A stretch of DNA of 42,438 bases from Tissierellia bacterium (GTDB taxonomy: Bacteria > Bacillota > Clostridia > Tissierellales > Tepidimicrobiaceae), in assembly GCA_012518745.1 (NCBI GenBank), contig JAAYRM010000076.1:1-42438 (forward strand). The letters are read 5' to 3'. Of the stretch, positions 25,717 through 34,186 are shown piece after piece. The stretch's first letter is position 1. Each line of letters opens with the position of its first letter. Under the pieces are notes generated by a model. It searched no databases and was not told the DNA's origin. It worked only from the letters and a program-made list of their open reading frames with translations. The position numbers and the translations under genes were made by a program.

Positions 25717-26430
25717 ATGGGGGAAAAGAGTATTAGGGTGAGGCTATTTTTCTATAGATTGCTGAAAAAACTTAAATTATTGGATGTGATCCATTATATA
25801 GGGAGCGGGGAGGTGTTACCACCACCATTGAACCCTGATGAGGAGAGTCGTTGTCTTAAACGATTAAAATACGATGATTCCATAAAGGGGACCTTGATAG
25901 AAAGAAATTTGAGATTGGTCGTATATATAGCTAGGAAGTTTGAAAATACCGGAATATGTATTGAAGACTTGATATCCATTGGGACCATAGGCTTGATAAA
26001 GGCCGTTAATACGTTTAATCCCGAGCGGAATATTAAGCTAGCCACCTATGCATCGAAATGCATAGAAAATGAAATCCTTATGTACCTACGACGAAATAAT
26101 AAGCTGAAATCGGAAGTGTCATTCGATGAGCCTCTTAATGTAGACTGGGATGGAAACGAGCTATTATTATCGGATATATTAGGCACCGATGCGGATATTA
26201 TATTTAAATTTTTAGAAAAAGAAGTGGATAGGGAGCTCCTGGATATAGCAATTGGTAAGCTCTCGGGTAGGGAGAGGACCATCGTAAAGCTGAGGTTCGG
26301 CCTAAACGATGAGAAGGAAAGAACCCAGAAAGAGGTAGCCGATAGGCTTGGGATCTCACAATCCTATATATCGAGATTGGAGAAAAGGATAATTAAAAGG
26401 CTGAAAACGGAGATAGCTAGGTTGATATGA
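25717..26430 (+). CDS. sigE: mother-cell sporulation sigma factor sigma-E (pro-form)
   Basis: Sigma-70 family factor active in the early mother cell. The 237 residues begin with a basic, amphipathic pro-region (IRVRLFFYRLLKKLKLL) expected to be cut by SpoIIGA. Region 2 follows (ERNLRLVVYIARKFENTGIC, then EDLISIGTIGLIKAV) with the YASKCIENEILMYLRR recognition helix. Region 4 has VADRLGISQSYISRLEKR. Its place between spoIIGA and sigG is diagnostic. ATG 25717 follows AGGGGG. Confidence 0.96.
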   Translation: MGEKSIRVRLFFYRLLKKLKLLDVIHYIGSGEVLPPPLNPDEESRCLKRLKYDDSIKGTLIERNLRLVVYIARKFENTGICIEDLISIGTIGLIKAVNTFNPERNIKLATYASKCIENEILMYLRRNNKLKSEVSFDEPLNVDWDGNELLLSDILGTDADIIFKFLEKEVDRELLDIAIGKLSGRERTIVKLRFGLNDEKERTQKEVADRLGISQSYISRLEKRIIKRLKTEIARLI

Positions 26431-26457
26431 TATGGATATCTTTAACAGATAAATATT

Positions 26458-26486
26458 GAATAAAATAATCCATAGAGGTAATAATT
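26458..26486 (+). promoter_or_regulatory. candidate sigma-F promoter for sigG
   Basis: GAATA (26458-26462) and GGTAATAATT (26477-26486) are 14 bases apart and resemble sigma-F -35 and -10 elements. sigG is a sigma-F target in Bacillus. The match is short and the spacing one or two bases under the usual value. Confidence 0.35.
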
Positions 26487-26527
26487 TCATATGAAAGGGG
26501 CAATAAATGGCGAAGGGAATGAAGTAG

Positions 26528-27301
26528 GTGTACACAAATAAGGTGGAAATTTGTGGTGTCAATACATCTAAATTACCGGTACTAACAAATGAAGAGATGC
26601 AGGAATTATTCGTGAAGATCAAAGCAGGGGATATGGAGGCAAGGGAGGAATTCGTACAGGGAAACCTAAGGTTAGTACTCAGTATAATTCAGAGGTTCAA
26701 TAGAAGAGGGGAAAATGTAGATGATCTATTCCAGGTGGGATGTATAGGACTGATAAAAGCTATAGATAATTTCGATTTAAGTAAGAAGGTAAGATTCTCT
26801 ACATATGCGGTACCCATGATAATTGGGGAGATAAGAAGGTATCTTAGGGATAATAATTCGATAAGGGTGAGCAGATCATTAAGGGACATCGCCTATAAGG
26901 CCCTACAGGCTAGGGATCAATTGGTGAGCAAAAATCTCAAGGAGCCGACTATTATGGATATATCTAGGGAGCTGAATATGCCCAAGGAGGAGATAGTATT
27001 TGCCTTGGATGCTATTCAGGAGCCCATTTCCCTGTTCGAACCCATATATCATGATAGTGGTGATGCTATCTTCGTGATGGATCAGGTCAAGGATGAGCAA
27101 TCGGAGGATAAGGTGTGGCTTGAGGAGATCGCATTGAGGGAGGCCATAAGTAAGTTGAATCGGAGGGAGAGGTTGATCTTAAATTTAAGATTCTATGAGG
27201 GGAAGACCCAAATGGAAGTTGCGGATGAGATAGGAATTTCACAAGCCCAGGTTTCCAGATTAGAGAAGAATGCCCTACGTGAGATGAGAAAGTTCATATA
27301 G
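26528..27301 (+). CDS. sigG: forespore sporulation sigma factor sigma-G
   Basis: Late forespore sigma factor, 257 residues. The N-terminus NKVEICGVNTSKLPVL is the conserved SigG start. Region 2 (GNLRLVLSIIQRFNRRGENV, then DDLFQVGCIGLIKAI) and STYAVPMIIGEIRRYLRDNN follow, then region 3 (RVSRSLRDIAYKALQARD) and region 4 (EVADEIGISQAQVSRLEKNA). The start is GTG 26528, about 10 bases after AAGGG. It lies 97 bases after sigE, enough for its own promoter, as in Bacillus. Confidence 0.96.
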   Translation: MYTNKVEICGVNTSKLPVLTNEEMQELFVKIKAGDMEAREEFVQGNLRLVLSIIQRFNRRGENVDDLFQVGCIGLIKAIDNFDLSKKVRFSTYAVPMIIGEIRRYLRDNNSIRVSRSLRDIAYKALQARDQLVSKNLKEPTIMDISRELNMPKEEIVFALDAIQEPISLFEPIYHDSGDAIFVMDQVKDEQSEDKVWLEEIALREAISKLNRRERLILNLRFYEGKTQMEVADEIGISQAQVSRLEKNALREMRKFI

Positions 27302-27349
27302 GGTATAAATATTATAGAATATAAATATTCATTGGTATAAGGCATATTT

Positions 27350-27391
27350 CCCATCAACCCTTTAATATATATATTAAAAGGCGTTGATGGG
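27350..27391 (+). repeat. long hairpin overlapping the ylmC ribosome-binding site
   Basis: CCCATCAAC (27350-27358) pairs with GTTGATGGG (27383-27391); CC/GG and an 18-base palindrome of A and T (27361-27378) extend the stem. The right arm contains part of the GGGGTGA ribosome-binding site. There is no T-run, so it is not a normal terminator of sigG. Confidence 0.6.
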
Positions 27392-27399
27392 GTGAGATG

Positions 27400-27645
27400 A
27401 TGATTAGGTTATCGGAGATGAGGGAAAAGGAAGTTATCAATATCAGGGATGGTTCCAAGATCGGATCTATATATGATTTTGAATTGAATTTGGAAGAGGA
27501 AAGGGCCATGGCAATTATCATATTTGATTCTAGTAGGGTATTGGGCCTATTCGGAAGGAGTAATGACCTCGTAATTCCCTGGGAGGATATAGTGAGGATT
27601 GGGACGGATGCTATTTTGGTGGATATAGATCCGAAGAAGGGATGA
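27400..27645 (+). CDS. YlmC/YmxH family sporulation protein (PRC-barrel)
   Basis: An 81-residue soluble PRC-barrel protein: MIRLSEMREKEVINIRDG, then IGSIYDFELN and LVIPWEDIVRIGTDAILVD. The family often follows sigG in clostridia and Bacillus and is annotated as sporulation-related, with no defined biochemical role. ATG 27400 is preferred over 27397 because it lies seven bases after GGGG. The leader hairpin could limit its translation. Confidence 0.85.
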   Translation: MIRLSEMREKEVINIRDGSKIGSIYDFELNLEEERAMAIIIFDSSRVLGLFGRSNDLVIPWEDIVRIGTDAILVDIDPKKG

Positions 27646-27646
27646 T

Positions 27647-27675
27647 TAGACATTATGTAGAATATATAATATAAT
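27647..27675 (+). promoter_or_regulatory. sigma-A type promoter for nrdR
   Basis: TAGACA (27647-27652, 5 of 6 to consensus) and a perfect TATAAT (27670-27675) are separated by 17 bases, immediately after the ylmC stop. It probably also drives pgeF and may feed the ornithine genes, since no terminator is seen before oraS. Confidence 0.68.
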
Positions 27676-27708
27676 TGACGATACAATATAGGCTTTGGGG
27701 GTACTGAT

Positions 27709-28161
27709 ATGAGATGTCCATTTTGCGATTACTATGATACCAAGGTGGTAGATTCCAGACCAACAGATGAGGGACAAGCAATAAGGCGTAGAAGAGAATG
27801 CATAAAATGCTCTAGGCGATTTACCACATATGAAAAAACAGAGTCCATACCATTGTTGATAATCAAAAAGGATGGCAATAGGGAGCCGTACGATAGGAAT
27901 AAGGCTATGGCCGGAATCCTAAAGGCATGTGAGAAACGGCCGGTACCACTCAATGCTATAGAGGGCATAGTGGATCAGATTGAAAAGGATCTATATAATT
28001 CCATGGATAAGGAGGTAACCAGCCAATATATAGGGGAGATCATCATGAGGAATTTAAAGGACCTAGACGAGGTAGCATATGTACGCTTTGCTTCCGTTTA
28101 TAGGCAGTTCAAGGATATCAATACCTTTATGGAGGAGTTAAAGAAATTATTGGGAGAATAA
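27709..28161 (+). CDS. nrdR: transcriptional repressor NrdR
   Basis: Represses ribonucleotide reductase genes in response to dATP/ATP. The 150 residues begin with a zinc ribbon (MRCPFC and CIKC; Cys 3, 6, 31, 34) with RRRRE between, followed by the ATP-cone domain (LLIIKKDGNREPYDRNKAM). No reductase gene is in the window. The ATG follows GGGGG by about eight bases. Confidence 0.96.
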   Translation: MRCPFCDYYDTKVVDSRPTDEGQAIRRRRECIKCSRRFTTYEKTESIPLLIIKKDGNREPYDRNKAMAGILKACEKRPVPLNAIEGIVDQIEKDLYNSMDKEVTSQYIGEIIMRNLKDLDEVAYVRFASVYRQFKDINTFMEELKKLLGE

Positions 28162-28184
28162 ATAATTATCATCAGAGGTGTTAT

Positions 28185-28931
28185 ATGGAAACCATAGAAA
28201 TAGCTAAGGATAGATTACTCTATTATCAGTTTGAAGGGTTGAGGGAGATAGATCATATAGAGCATCTATTTACATCGAGGATAGGCTGGAATGATCGGAA
28301 TACCACTGGGCAGATTGCTAGGTTATTCAATATGCCGGAAACGAGTAGGGTGGGGCTTAAGCAGGTGCATGGCACGAATATCGTCGTGATAGACTCCTAT
28401 GGGGATGATCTCGGGAGGATTTCCAACCTAGAGGGTGATGGACTTATAACCAATTTACCCAATATCATATTATCTACCGGCCATGCGGATTGCGTCCCCA
28501 TATATTTCGTCGACCCCGGGAAAAGGATAGTTGGAATAGCCCATGGGGGGTGGCGAGGAACCTATGGGAATATAACCGGGAAGATGATAGGCAGGATGGT
28601 GGATCATTATGGGTCCGATATCGAGGATATAATTATAGGCATAGGTCCATCTATAGGACCATGCTGTTATGAGGTGGGAATGGATTTAGGCAATGAGTTC
28701 AAGGATAAATTTACAGAATTTCCAGATATATTGGTAGATAGGGATGACAGGGTATTCCTAGACCTATGGAAGGTGAACTATCTACAGGCCAAGGAAAAGG
28801 GCATAGGAGGGGAAAATATTATCGTACCCCGGATCTGCACCAGCTGTAATATGGACAAATTCCATTCATATAGGGGGGAAAATGGAACGGATGGAAGGAT
28901 GATAGCGGCAATAGGATTGAGGGATGGATAG
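28185..28931 (+). CDS. pgeF: PgeF/YfiH-YlmD family protein (laccase-domain; purine nucleoside phosphorylase-like)
   Basis: The 248 residues contain the family blocks LKQVHGTNIV, STGHADCVPIYFVDP, IAHGGWRGTYGNI and GPSIGPCCYEVG with the metal-binding His and Cys residues. Members have been described as multicopper oxidases, as purine nucleoside phosphorylase/deaminases like LACC1, and as peptidoglycan editing factor; the cellular role here is open. Orthologues (ylmD) sit near the ftsZ/sigG region in many Firmicutes, so the place is ancestral. ATG 28185 follows AGAGGTG. Confidence 0.9.
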   Translation: METIEIAKDRLLYYQFEGLREIDHIEHLFTSRIGWNDRNTTGQIARLFNMPETSRVGLKQVHGTNIVVIDSYGDDLGRISNLEGDGLITNLPNIILSTGHADCVPIYFVDPGKRIVGIAHGGWRGTYGNITGKMIGRMVDHYGSDIEDIIIGIGPSIGPCCYEVGMDLGNEFKDKFTEFPDILVDRDDRVFLDLWKVNYLQAKEKGIGGENIIVPRICTSCNMDKFHSYRGENGTDGRMIAAIGLRDG

Positions 28932-29021
28932 GGTATCTCCAACAGGGAATGCCAAAGAAAATTGGATACCTATCGAGGGGATATTGGATGGTTTGAAATA
29001 GGAATATTAGGAGGTTTTGTG

Positions 29022-29387
29022 ATGAAAAGGGAAGATGATTTTCAGGAAAGAAGGAAGCATCTGGCGAATCTAAGCGAAACCGAACTCGAAGAGAGGTTCT
29101 GGAAGTTAGCTGAAAAGGTTGTCAACCCCCTGGTAGAGCTAGCTGAGAAGAATACCACCCCATCTATCGAGAGATCGGTACTCCTGAGGATGGGATTCTC
29201 AAGCCTAGAGGCCCAGAGCATAGTTGAGGGCATAATCGATAGGGGCCTGATAGGAAAAGGGGCAGGGCATATCGTATATAGGCTAGCTAGGGATAGAGGC
29301 ATGGAGATCAGAGAGGCCGGATTAAAATTGGCAGATGGGGATATGTGGGATGATGTAATAGCTATATTTCAAGGAGGGGAAGGCTAA
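29022..29387 (+). CDS. oraS: D-ornithine 4,5-aminomutase, small subunit
   Basis: The small subunit of the B12- and PLP-dependent enzyme that converts D-ornithine to 2,4-diaminopentanoate. The 121 residues match the length of the Clostridium sticklandii subunit. The segment ERRKHLANLSETELEERFW and the late IVYRLARDRGMEIREAG are family-like. ATG 29022 has AGGAGG seven bases upstream; an in-frame extension from 28962 precedes that site and is rejected. Its stop overlaps the oraE start (TAATG). The 90 bases upstream hold no clear promoter. Confidence 0.92.
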   Translation: MKREDDFQERRKHLANLSETELEERFWKLAEKVVNPLVELAEKNTTPSIERSVLLRMGFSSLEAQSIVEGIIDRGLIGKGAGHIVYRLARDRGMEIREAGLKLADGDMWDDVIAIFQGGEG

Positions 29388-31603
29388 TGGAGCTGAAACC
29401 AAATAAAAAGCTGGATATTGAATATATATTGGAGGACCTAGACAAGTATAGACCTAGAAGAAGAGGTTGGACCTGGAGGGAGGGCGTCGATGAGAAAAGG
29501 CAGATAGGTAAATTTGAATACCATGATATGTCTGAACCCCTTCAGGATAGCCAACCCCTACCTGCTGCTAAATACTTCGATGATATAGATCCCCAATCCA
29601 AATCCATAATAACCACCGAAATTGCATCGGGTAGGTTTGAAGATGATATAAGGCGTATGAGGATGGCAGCTTGGCATGGGGCCGATCATTTAATGGTGAT
29701 AAGGACTGCAGGTCAAAGCCATTTCGATGGTCTGATAGAGGGAACACCGCAGGGAATAGGCGGAATACCCATCACCCGAAAGCAGCTGAGGGCCCAGCGG
29801 AAGGCATTAGATCTTATCGAAGATGAGGTGGGCAGACCCATCAACTATCATTCCTATGTTTCAGGGGTGGCGGGACCGGAGATTGCCGTCATGTTTGCAG
29901 AGGAAGGGGTTAATGGGGCACATCAGGATCCCCAATACAATGTATTATATAGAAATATAAATATGATAAGGTCCTTTGTAGATGCAGCAAGCGCTAAGAA
30001 AAGCCTAGCATGGGCTGATATAGCACAGATAGATGGGGCTCATAATGCAAATGCGACTGCTAGGGAGGCCTGGAAGGTAATGCCCGAGCTGATGGTGCAA
30101 CATGCTATCAACTCCATGTTTTCCGTAAAGGTGGGCATGAAGAAGGAGAATATCTGTCTTTCAACGGTACCTCCAACAGCGCCGCCAGCTCCATGTATGA
30201 GGCTGGATCTACCCTATGCTATTGCTCTGAGGGAATTGTTTGCCGAATATAAGATGAGGGCACAGATGAATACCAAATATATGGAATCATCTGCAAGGGA
30301 AGCTACCGTGACCCATGTATTAAATCTATTAATATCCCAGCTGACTAGGGCGGAGATCCAATCCACCATAACTCCGGATGAGGGACGAAATGTACCATGG
30401 CATATATACAATATAGAGGCAGTGGATACAGCAAAGCAGGCCTTTGCGGGCATGGATGGGCTTATGGACATGCTTGAGATAAAGAGGGATAGCGGGGAAT
30501 TGGCTGAAAAGGTTAGGGAGCTTAAGGAAAGGGCTATACTATTTATGGAGGAGATCCTAGAAGTTGGAGGATACTTTAAGGCTGTAGAAGATGGGTTCTT
30601 TGTGGATTCCGGATATTACCCTGAGAGAAATGGCGATGGCATATCTAGAAAATCGGATGGGGGCGTGGGTGTGGGGACCGTATATGAGAGGGATGTGGAT
30701 TATATGGCCCCGGTAACGGCTCATTTCGGATATAACAATATAGAACAATATGATGAGGATGCTATAGACGATCCAGCTAGGTTGATAGGGGGATGTACCT
30801 TCGAGGATGCAGATAAGATAGTCTATATTGACGAATTGGATGAGAACGACAATATATACTTAAGACTTGAGGAGACCAAGGAATTAAGGGGTACCTCTAA
30901 GCTGAAGCCGGAGATGGAATGGTTAGGGGATGGGATAATACTGATCACCCTATTCCTGCCTGCTGAGGAAAGGGTCGCAGAATTTGCCGCATTGGAAATA
31001 GGTAGGAAGCTCGGGCTACAGGATGTGGAGGTAATCCATAGGGAGATAATGCAGGAGGCAGAGGGGACACGAATAGAGCTAAGGGGTAGGGTGGATTTCA
31101 CAATAGATATAGATGAATTGGTAATACCACCCAAACCAGAAGTGTTGACTGAAGATGAGATCAGGGAGGATATATATACAAACCCAATGATGGTGGTAGC
31201 GGCTACTATAGGGGAAGATGAGCATTCGGTTGGCTTAAGGGAGATCATAGATATAAAGCATGATGGTATCGAAAAGTATGGAATAGAGAGCAACTATCTG
31301 GGCACATCCATCCCCGTTGAAAAGCTGGTTGATGCGGCTATAGAATTGGATGCGGATGCGATACTGGCTTCGACCATAATAAGCCATGATGATATCCACT
31401 ATAGGAATATGAAGAAGCTACATGAGCTATGCGTCGAGAAGTGAATAAGAGATAATATAATATTGGCAGCAGGGGGTACACAGGTTTCCAATGAATTAGC
31501 TAGAGAAAATGGAATGGATATGGGCTTTGGCAGAGGCTCAACCGGTGATCAGGTAGCAACATTCCTGGTGCAAAGACGAAGAGAGATGAAGGGCAAGGAA
31601 TGA
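29387..31603 (+). CDS. oraE: D-ornithine 4,5-aminomutase, large subunit, interrupted by an in-frame TGA
   Basis: The catalytic subunit: a TIM-barrel PLP domain and a C-terminal adenosylcobalamin domain. The DxHxxG motif (D611, H613, G616) gives the cobalt ligand, and K624 in IDIKHDG matches the PLP lysine of the C. sticklandii enzyme (H618 and K629 there). Codon 686 is TGA (31442-31444). The same frame then continues for 52 codons with the family-like LAAGGTQVSNELA and MGFGRGSTGD to TGA 31601-31603, giving 738 positions, the normal length. A protein ending at residue 685 would lack the GG motif that contacts the cobalamin tail. A glycine codon (GGA) probably once stood at the TGA. No internal restart is visible. 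Confidence 0.9.
31442..31444 (+). other. in-frame TGA within oraE
   Basis: The TGA stands between CVEK and IRDNIILAAGG in an otherwise intact frame. Many genes in the window (aroC, aroB, pduL, yfmF, oraE itself at 31601) end in TGA, so it is an ordinary stop codon here. I see no convincing selenocysteine hairpin in the next 40 bases. Confidence 0.85.
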
Positions 31604-32958
31604 AGATCGATCTACTAGTAGCTGAAATTGGAAGCACCACTACCGTGGTCAATGCATTTAACTTTCAACCCTGTCCTAAATTCATAGGGCAAGGTCAATC
31701 TCCAACATCAGTGGATGAGGGGGATGTAAATATAGGTCTCAAATCTGCTATTGAGGATTTAGCTAAGACATTGGGCGTCAATGCAATTGAATACCTCGAA
31801 ATGATAGCCACCAGTAGCGCTGCAGGGGGATTGAGGATGACCGTTCATGGTCTAGTATATGATATGACCGTAAGGGCTGCCAAGGAGGCAGCTCTAGGAG
31901 CGGGGGCAAATATAGAATATATAACCGCCGGGAGGCTTAGGGACTCAGATTTAGATAGGATAAAGGATATAGATCCAAATATAATATTAATAGCCGGCGG
32001 GGTGGATTATGGCGAAAGGGATACCGCCCTATATAATTCCCAACTCATATCGGAATTGAATTTGAATATACCTGTAATATATGCCGGAAATATCGAGAAC
32101 CAGGGTGAGGTAAGGGCATTATTCGACGGTAGCAAATCCGAACTGTATATTGTAGATAATGTCTATCCCAAGATCGATCAATTGAATATTGACCCTACAC
32201 GGCGGATAATCCAGGGTGTGTTTGAAAAGCATATCATCCATGGACCGGGAATGGAGAAGGTAAGGGATATGGTGACCGGGACTATAATGCCTACTCCAGG
32301 GGCTGTAATGGCCTCTTCGGAACTATTATACGATGATATAGGCGATCTACTCACGGTGGATGTTGGAGGGGCCACTACCGATATTCATTCGGTAACCGAG
32401 GGTAGTGAGGAGATATCTCGAATCCTCATAAATCCAGAACCCTTGGCAAAACGGACCGTGGAGGGGGATCTAGGGGTATATGTGAATATGCACAATATCG
32501 TAAGCATGGTGGGCGAGGAGGAGCTCATAAAGGAATTAAGCATTACCGATGGGGATTTAAAAAATATGATAGAGAACTATGAGCCAATCCCCGAGTCGGA
32601 AATGGAAAGGGATTTTGTAGAGAAGTTGACCGAGCATGCCGTAATAACCGCAATCAAAAGACATGCCGGCCGCCTCAGGGACCTATATGGACCTGGGGGC
32701 AAAAAAACCATTGCCGAAGGTAAGGATCTAACGATGGTTAAAACCATAGTCGGAACGGGTGGGGCATTATCTAGGTTGCCGAATAGGATTAATATATTGG
32801 AACGGATAACCTCTGGCAATAGGGGTGTCGAATTATTGCCCACTAAAGGGGCCCGTATAGTAATAGATAGCAATTATATAATGGCTTCATTAGGGGTTAT
32901 GTCGAAGGAATATCCTGAAGAGGCTCTAGTATTGTTGAAGGATAGTTTGGGATTATAA
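31600..32958 (+). CDS. MutL/GlmL-like ASKHA ATPase linked to ornithine aminomutase
   Basis: A 452-residue protein of the MutL (GlmL) family that accompanies B12 aminomutases and glutamate mutase. It has the actin/Hsp70-like nucleotide motifs LVAEIGSTTTVVNAF at the N-terminus and DVGGATTDIHS (254-264), plus TSSAAGGLRMTVHG. The likely role is reactivation or cofactor loading of the mutase; this is inferred, not shown. Its ATG overlaps the distal oraE stop as ATGA with only a weak AAGG site, so it depends on ribosomes arriving from the end of oraE, which the premature TGA would prevent. Confidence 0.87.
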   Translation: MKIDLLVAEIGSTTTVVNAFNFQPCPKFIGQGQSPTSVDEGDVNIGLKSAIEDLAKTLGVNAIEYLEMIATSSAAGGLRMTVHGLVYDMTVRAAKEAALGAGANIEYITAGRLRDSDLDRIKDIDPNIILIAGGVDYGERDTALYNSQLISELNLNIPVIYAGNIENQGEVRALFDGSKSELYIVDNVYPKIDQLNIDPTRRIIQGVFEKHIIHGPGMEKVRDMVTGTIMPTPGAVMASSELLYDDIGDLLTVDVGGATTDIHSVTEGSEEISRILINPEPLAKRTVEGDLGVYVNMHNIVSMVGEEELIKELSITDGDLKNMIENYEPIPESEMERDFVEKLTEHAVITAIKRHAGRLRDLYGPGGKKTIAEGKDLTMVKTIVGTGGALSRLPNRINILERITSGNRGVELLPTKGARIVIDSNYIMASLGVMSKEYPEEALVLLKDSLGL

Positions 32959-32998
32959 GCCCATATACTATTCAAAACACGGTATGTTGGAGGTAGAT

Positions 32999-34063
32999 AT
33001 GGAATATCCTAGGATAAAGGTGGACTTAGGCAAGATAGAACACAATGTGGCCACCATAATGGGTATATGCAGGGGATATGATATAGAGGTTGCGGGGGTC
33101 ACCAAGGTATTCTGCGGAAATCCCAAAATAGCGCAGGCATATATCGATGGCGGGGTAAGCTATCTGGCTGATTCCAGAATTGAAAACCTGAGAGGATTAA
33201 AAAAACTTAATATACCCAAGATACTGTTGAGGCTGCCCATGCTATCCCAGGTAAGGCAGGTAGTGGAATATGCGGATATATCCCTAAATTCTGAAATTGC
33301 TACGATTCGAGCACTATCCCAAGAGGCTGAAGCCATAGATAAGAGGCATAGGATAATCTTGATGGTAGACCTGGGAGATCTACGGGAGGGGTATTATTAT
33401 GAGGAGGAAATCTTCAATATATTAGAGGAGGTGAAATCTTTAGGGGGTATCGAGTTGATTGGGATTGGAACCAATTTAACCTGCTATGGTGGGGTGATCC
33501 CCGAGGAATGGAACCTAGGGAAATTGATGGGGATATCTAGATCCATAGAAGATGAATTCGATATGGATATGAAGGTGATATCGGGAGGGAATTCCAGTAG
33601 CTTACATCTGTTGTCGAAGGATGGATGGATAGAGGGTATCAATAATTTAAGATTGGGGGAATCCTTAGTACTCGGCTTGGAAACAGCCTATGGAAGCAGA
33701 ATTGACAATACCCATGATGATGCATTTAAATTGGAAGCGGAGGTAATAGAGGCAAAGGTGAAGCCCTCCATGCCCGTGGGGAAGATCGGTAGGGATGCTT
33801 TTGGGGAGGTACCGACCTTTATAGATAGGGGCAGGAGGAAGAGGATTATATGTGCAGTAGGTAAACAGGATGTGGAGCCAGGTTCATTGATCCCCATTGA
33901 TGGAGAATTGTCTATCCTAGGCGGGAGCAGTGACCATCTAATATTAGATGGTACGGATAGCAATATCGATTATGCTATTGGGGATATAGTAGAATTCAAA
34001 TTGACCTATGGTGGCATTTTAGGGGCTATGACATCCGAGTATATTAAGAAGGATATATTTTAG
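32999..34063 (+). CDS. orr: ornithine racemase (alanine racemase-fold, PLP-dependent)
   Basis: Converts L-ornithine to the D-isomer used by OraSE. The 354 residues have the alanine racemase N-terminal TIM-barrel fold: PRIKVDLGKIEHNV, the PLP lysine in VAGVTKVFCGNP (K36), ISGGNSSSL and LRLGESLVLG. Substrate specificity is inferred from the neighbours and the close match in length and motifs to the C. sticklandii enzyme. ATG 32999 lies five bases after GGAGG; ATG 32984 precedes that site. Confidence 0.9.
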   Translation: MEYPRIKVDLGKIEHNVATIMGICRGYDIEVAGVTKVFCGNPKIAQAYIDGGVSYLADSRIENLRGLKKLNIPKILLRLPMLSQVRQVVEYADISLNSEIATIRALSQEAEAIDKRHRIILMVDLGDLREGYYYEEEIFNILEEVKSLGGIELIGIGTNLTCYGGVIPEEWNLGKLMGISRSIEDEFDMDMKVISGGNSSSLHLLSKDGWIEGINNLRLGESLVLGLETAYGSRIDNTHDDAFKLEAEVIEAKVKPSMPVGKIGRDAFGEVPTFIDRGRRKRIICAVGKQDVEPGSLIPIDGELSILGGSSDHLILDGTDSNIDYAIGDIVEFKLTYGGILGAMTSEYIKKDIF

Positions 34064-34103
34064 GGCTGTAAGAAGATGGGATATATTATATTTTATTATT
34101 TTA

Positions 34104-34132
34104 TTGATAGCTTTCAGAATCTTTGATATAGT
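34104..34132 (+). promoter_or_regulatory. sigma-A type promoter for nhaC
   Basis: TTGATA (34104-34109) and TATAGT (34127-34132) are each 5 of 6 to consensus, 17 bases apart, with a TGA extended -10 element. The start site would be about 48 bases before nhaC. Confidence 0.68.
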
Positions 34133-34186
34133 TAGAACAATATCTTGAGAAGTGAATTATAAAAATAATGAAAGGGGAGTAAAGAT

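Noticed and set aside
31445..31490. Selenocysteine insertion element after the oraE TGA
   Set aside because: The region has an AT palindrome (AATATAATATT) and a weak TTGG/CCAA pairing, but no clear stem with a guanine-bearing apical loop at the right distance. The residue replaced is probably glycine, and OraE is not a known selenoprotein family.
31445..31603. Separate small gene for the oraE tail
   Set aside because: No in-frame start with a ribosome-binding site is present; the ATG near 31490 is out of frame and stops after two codons.
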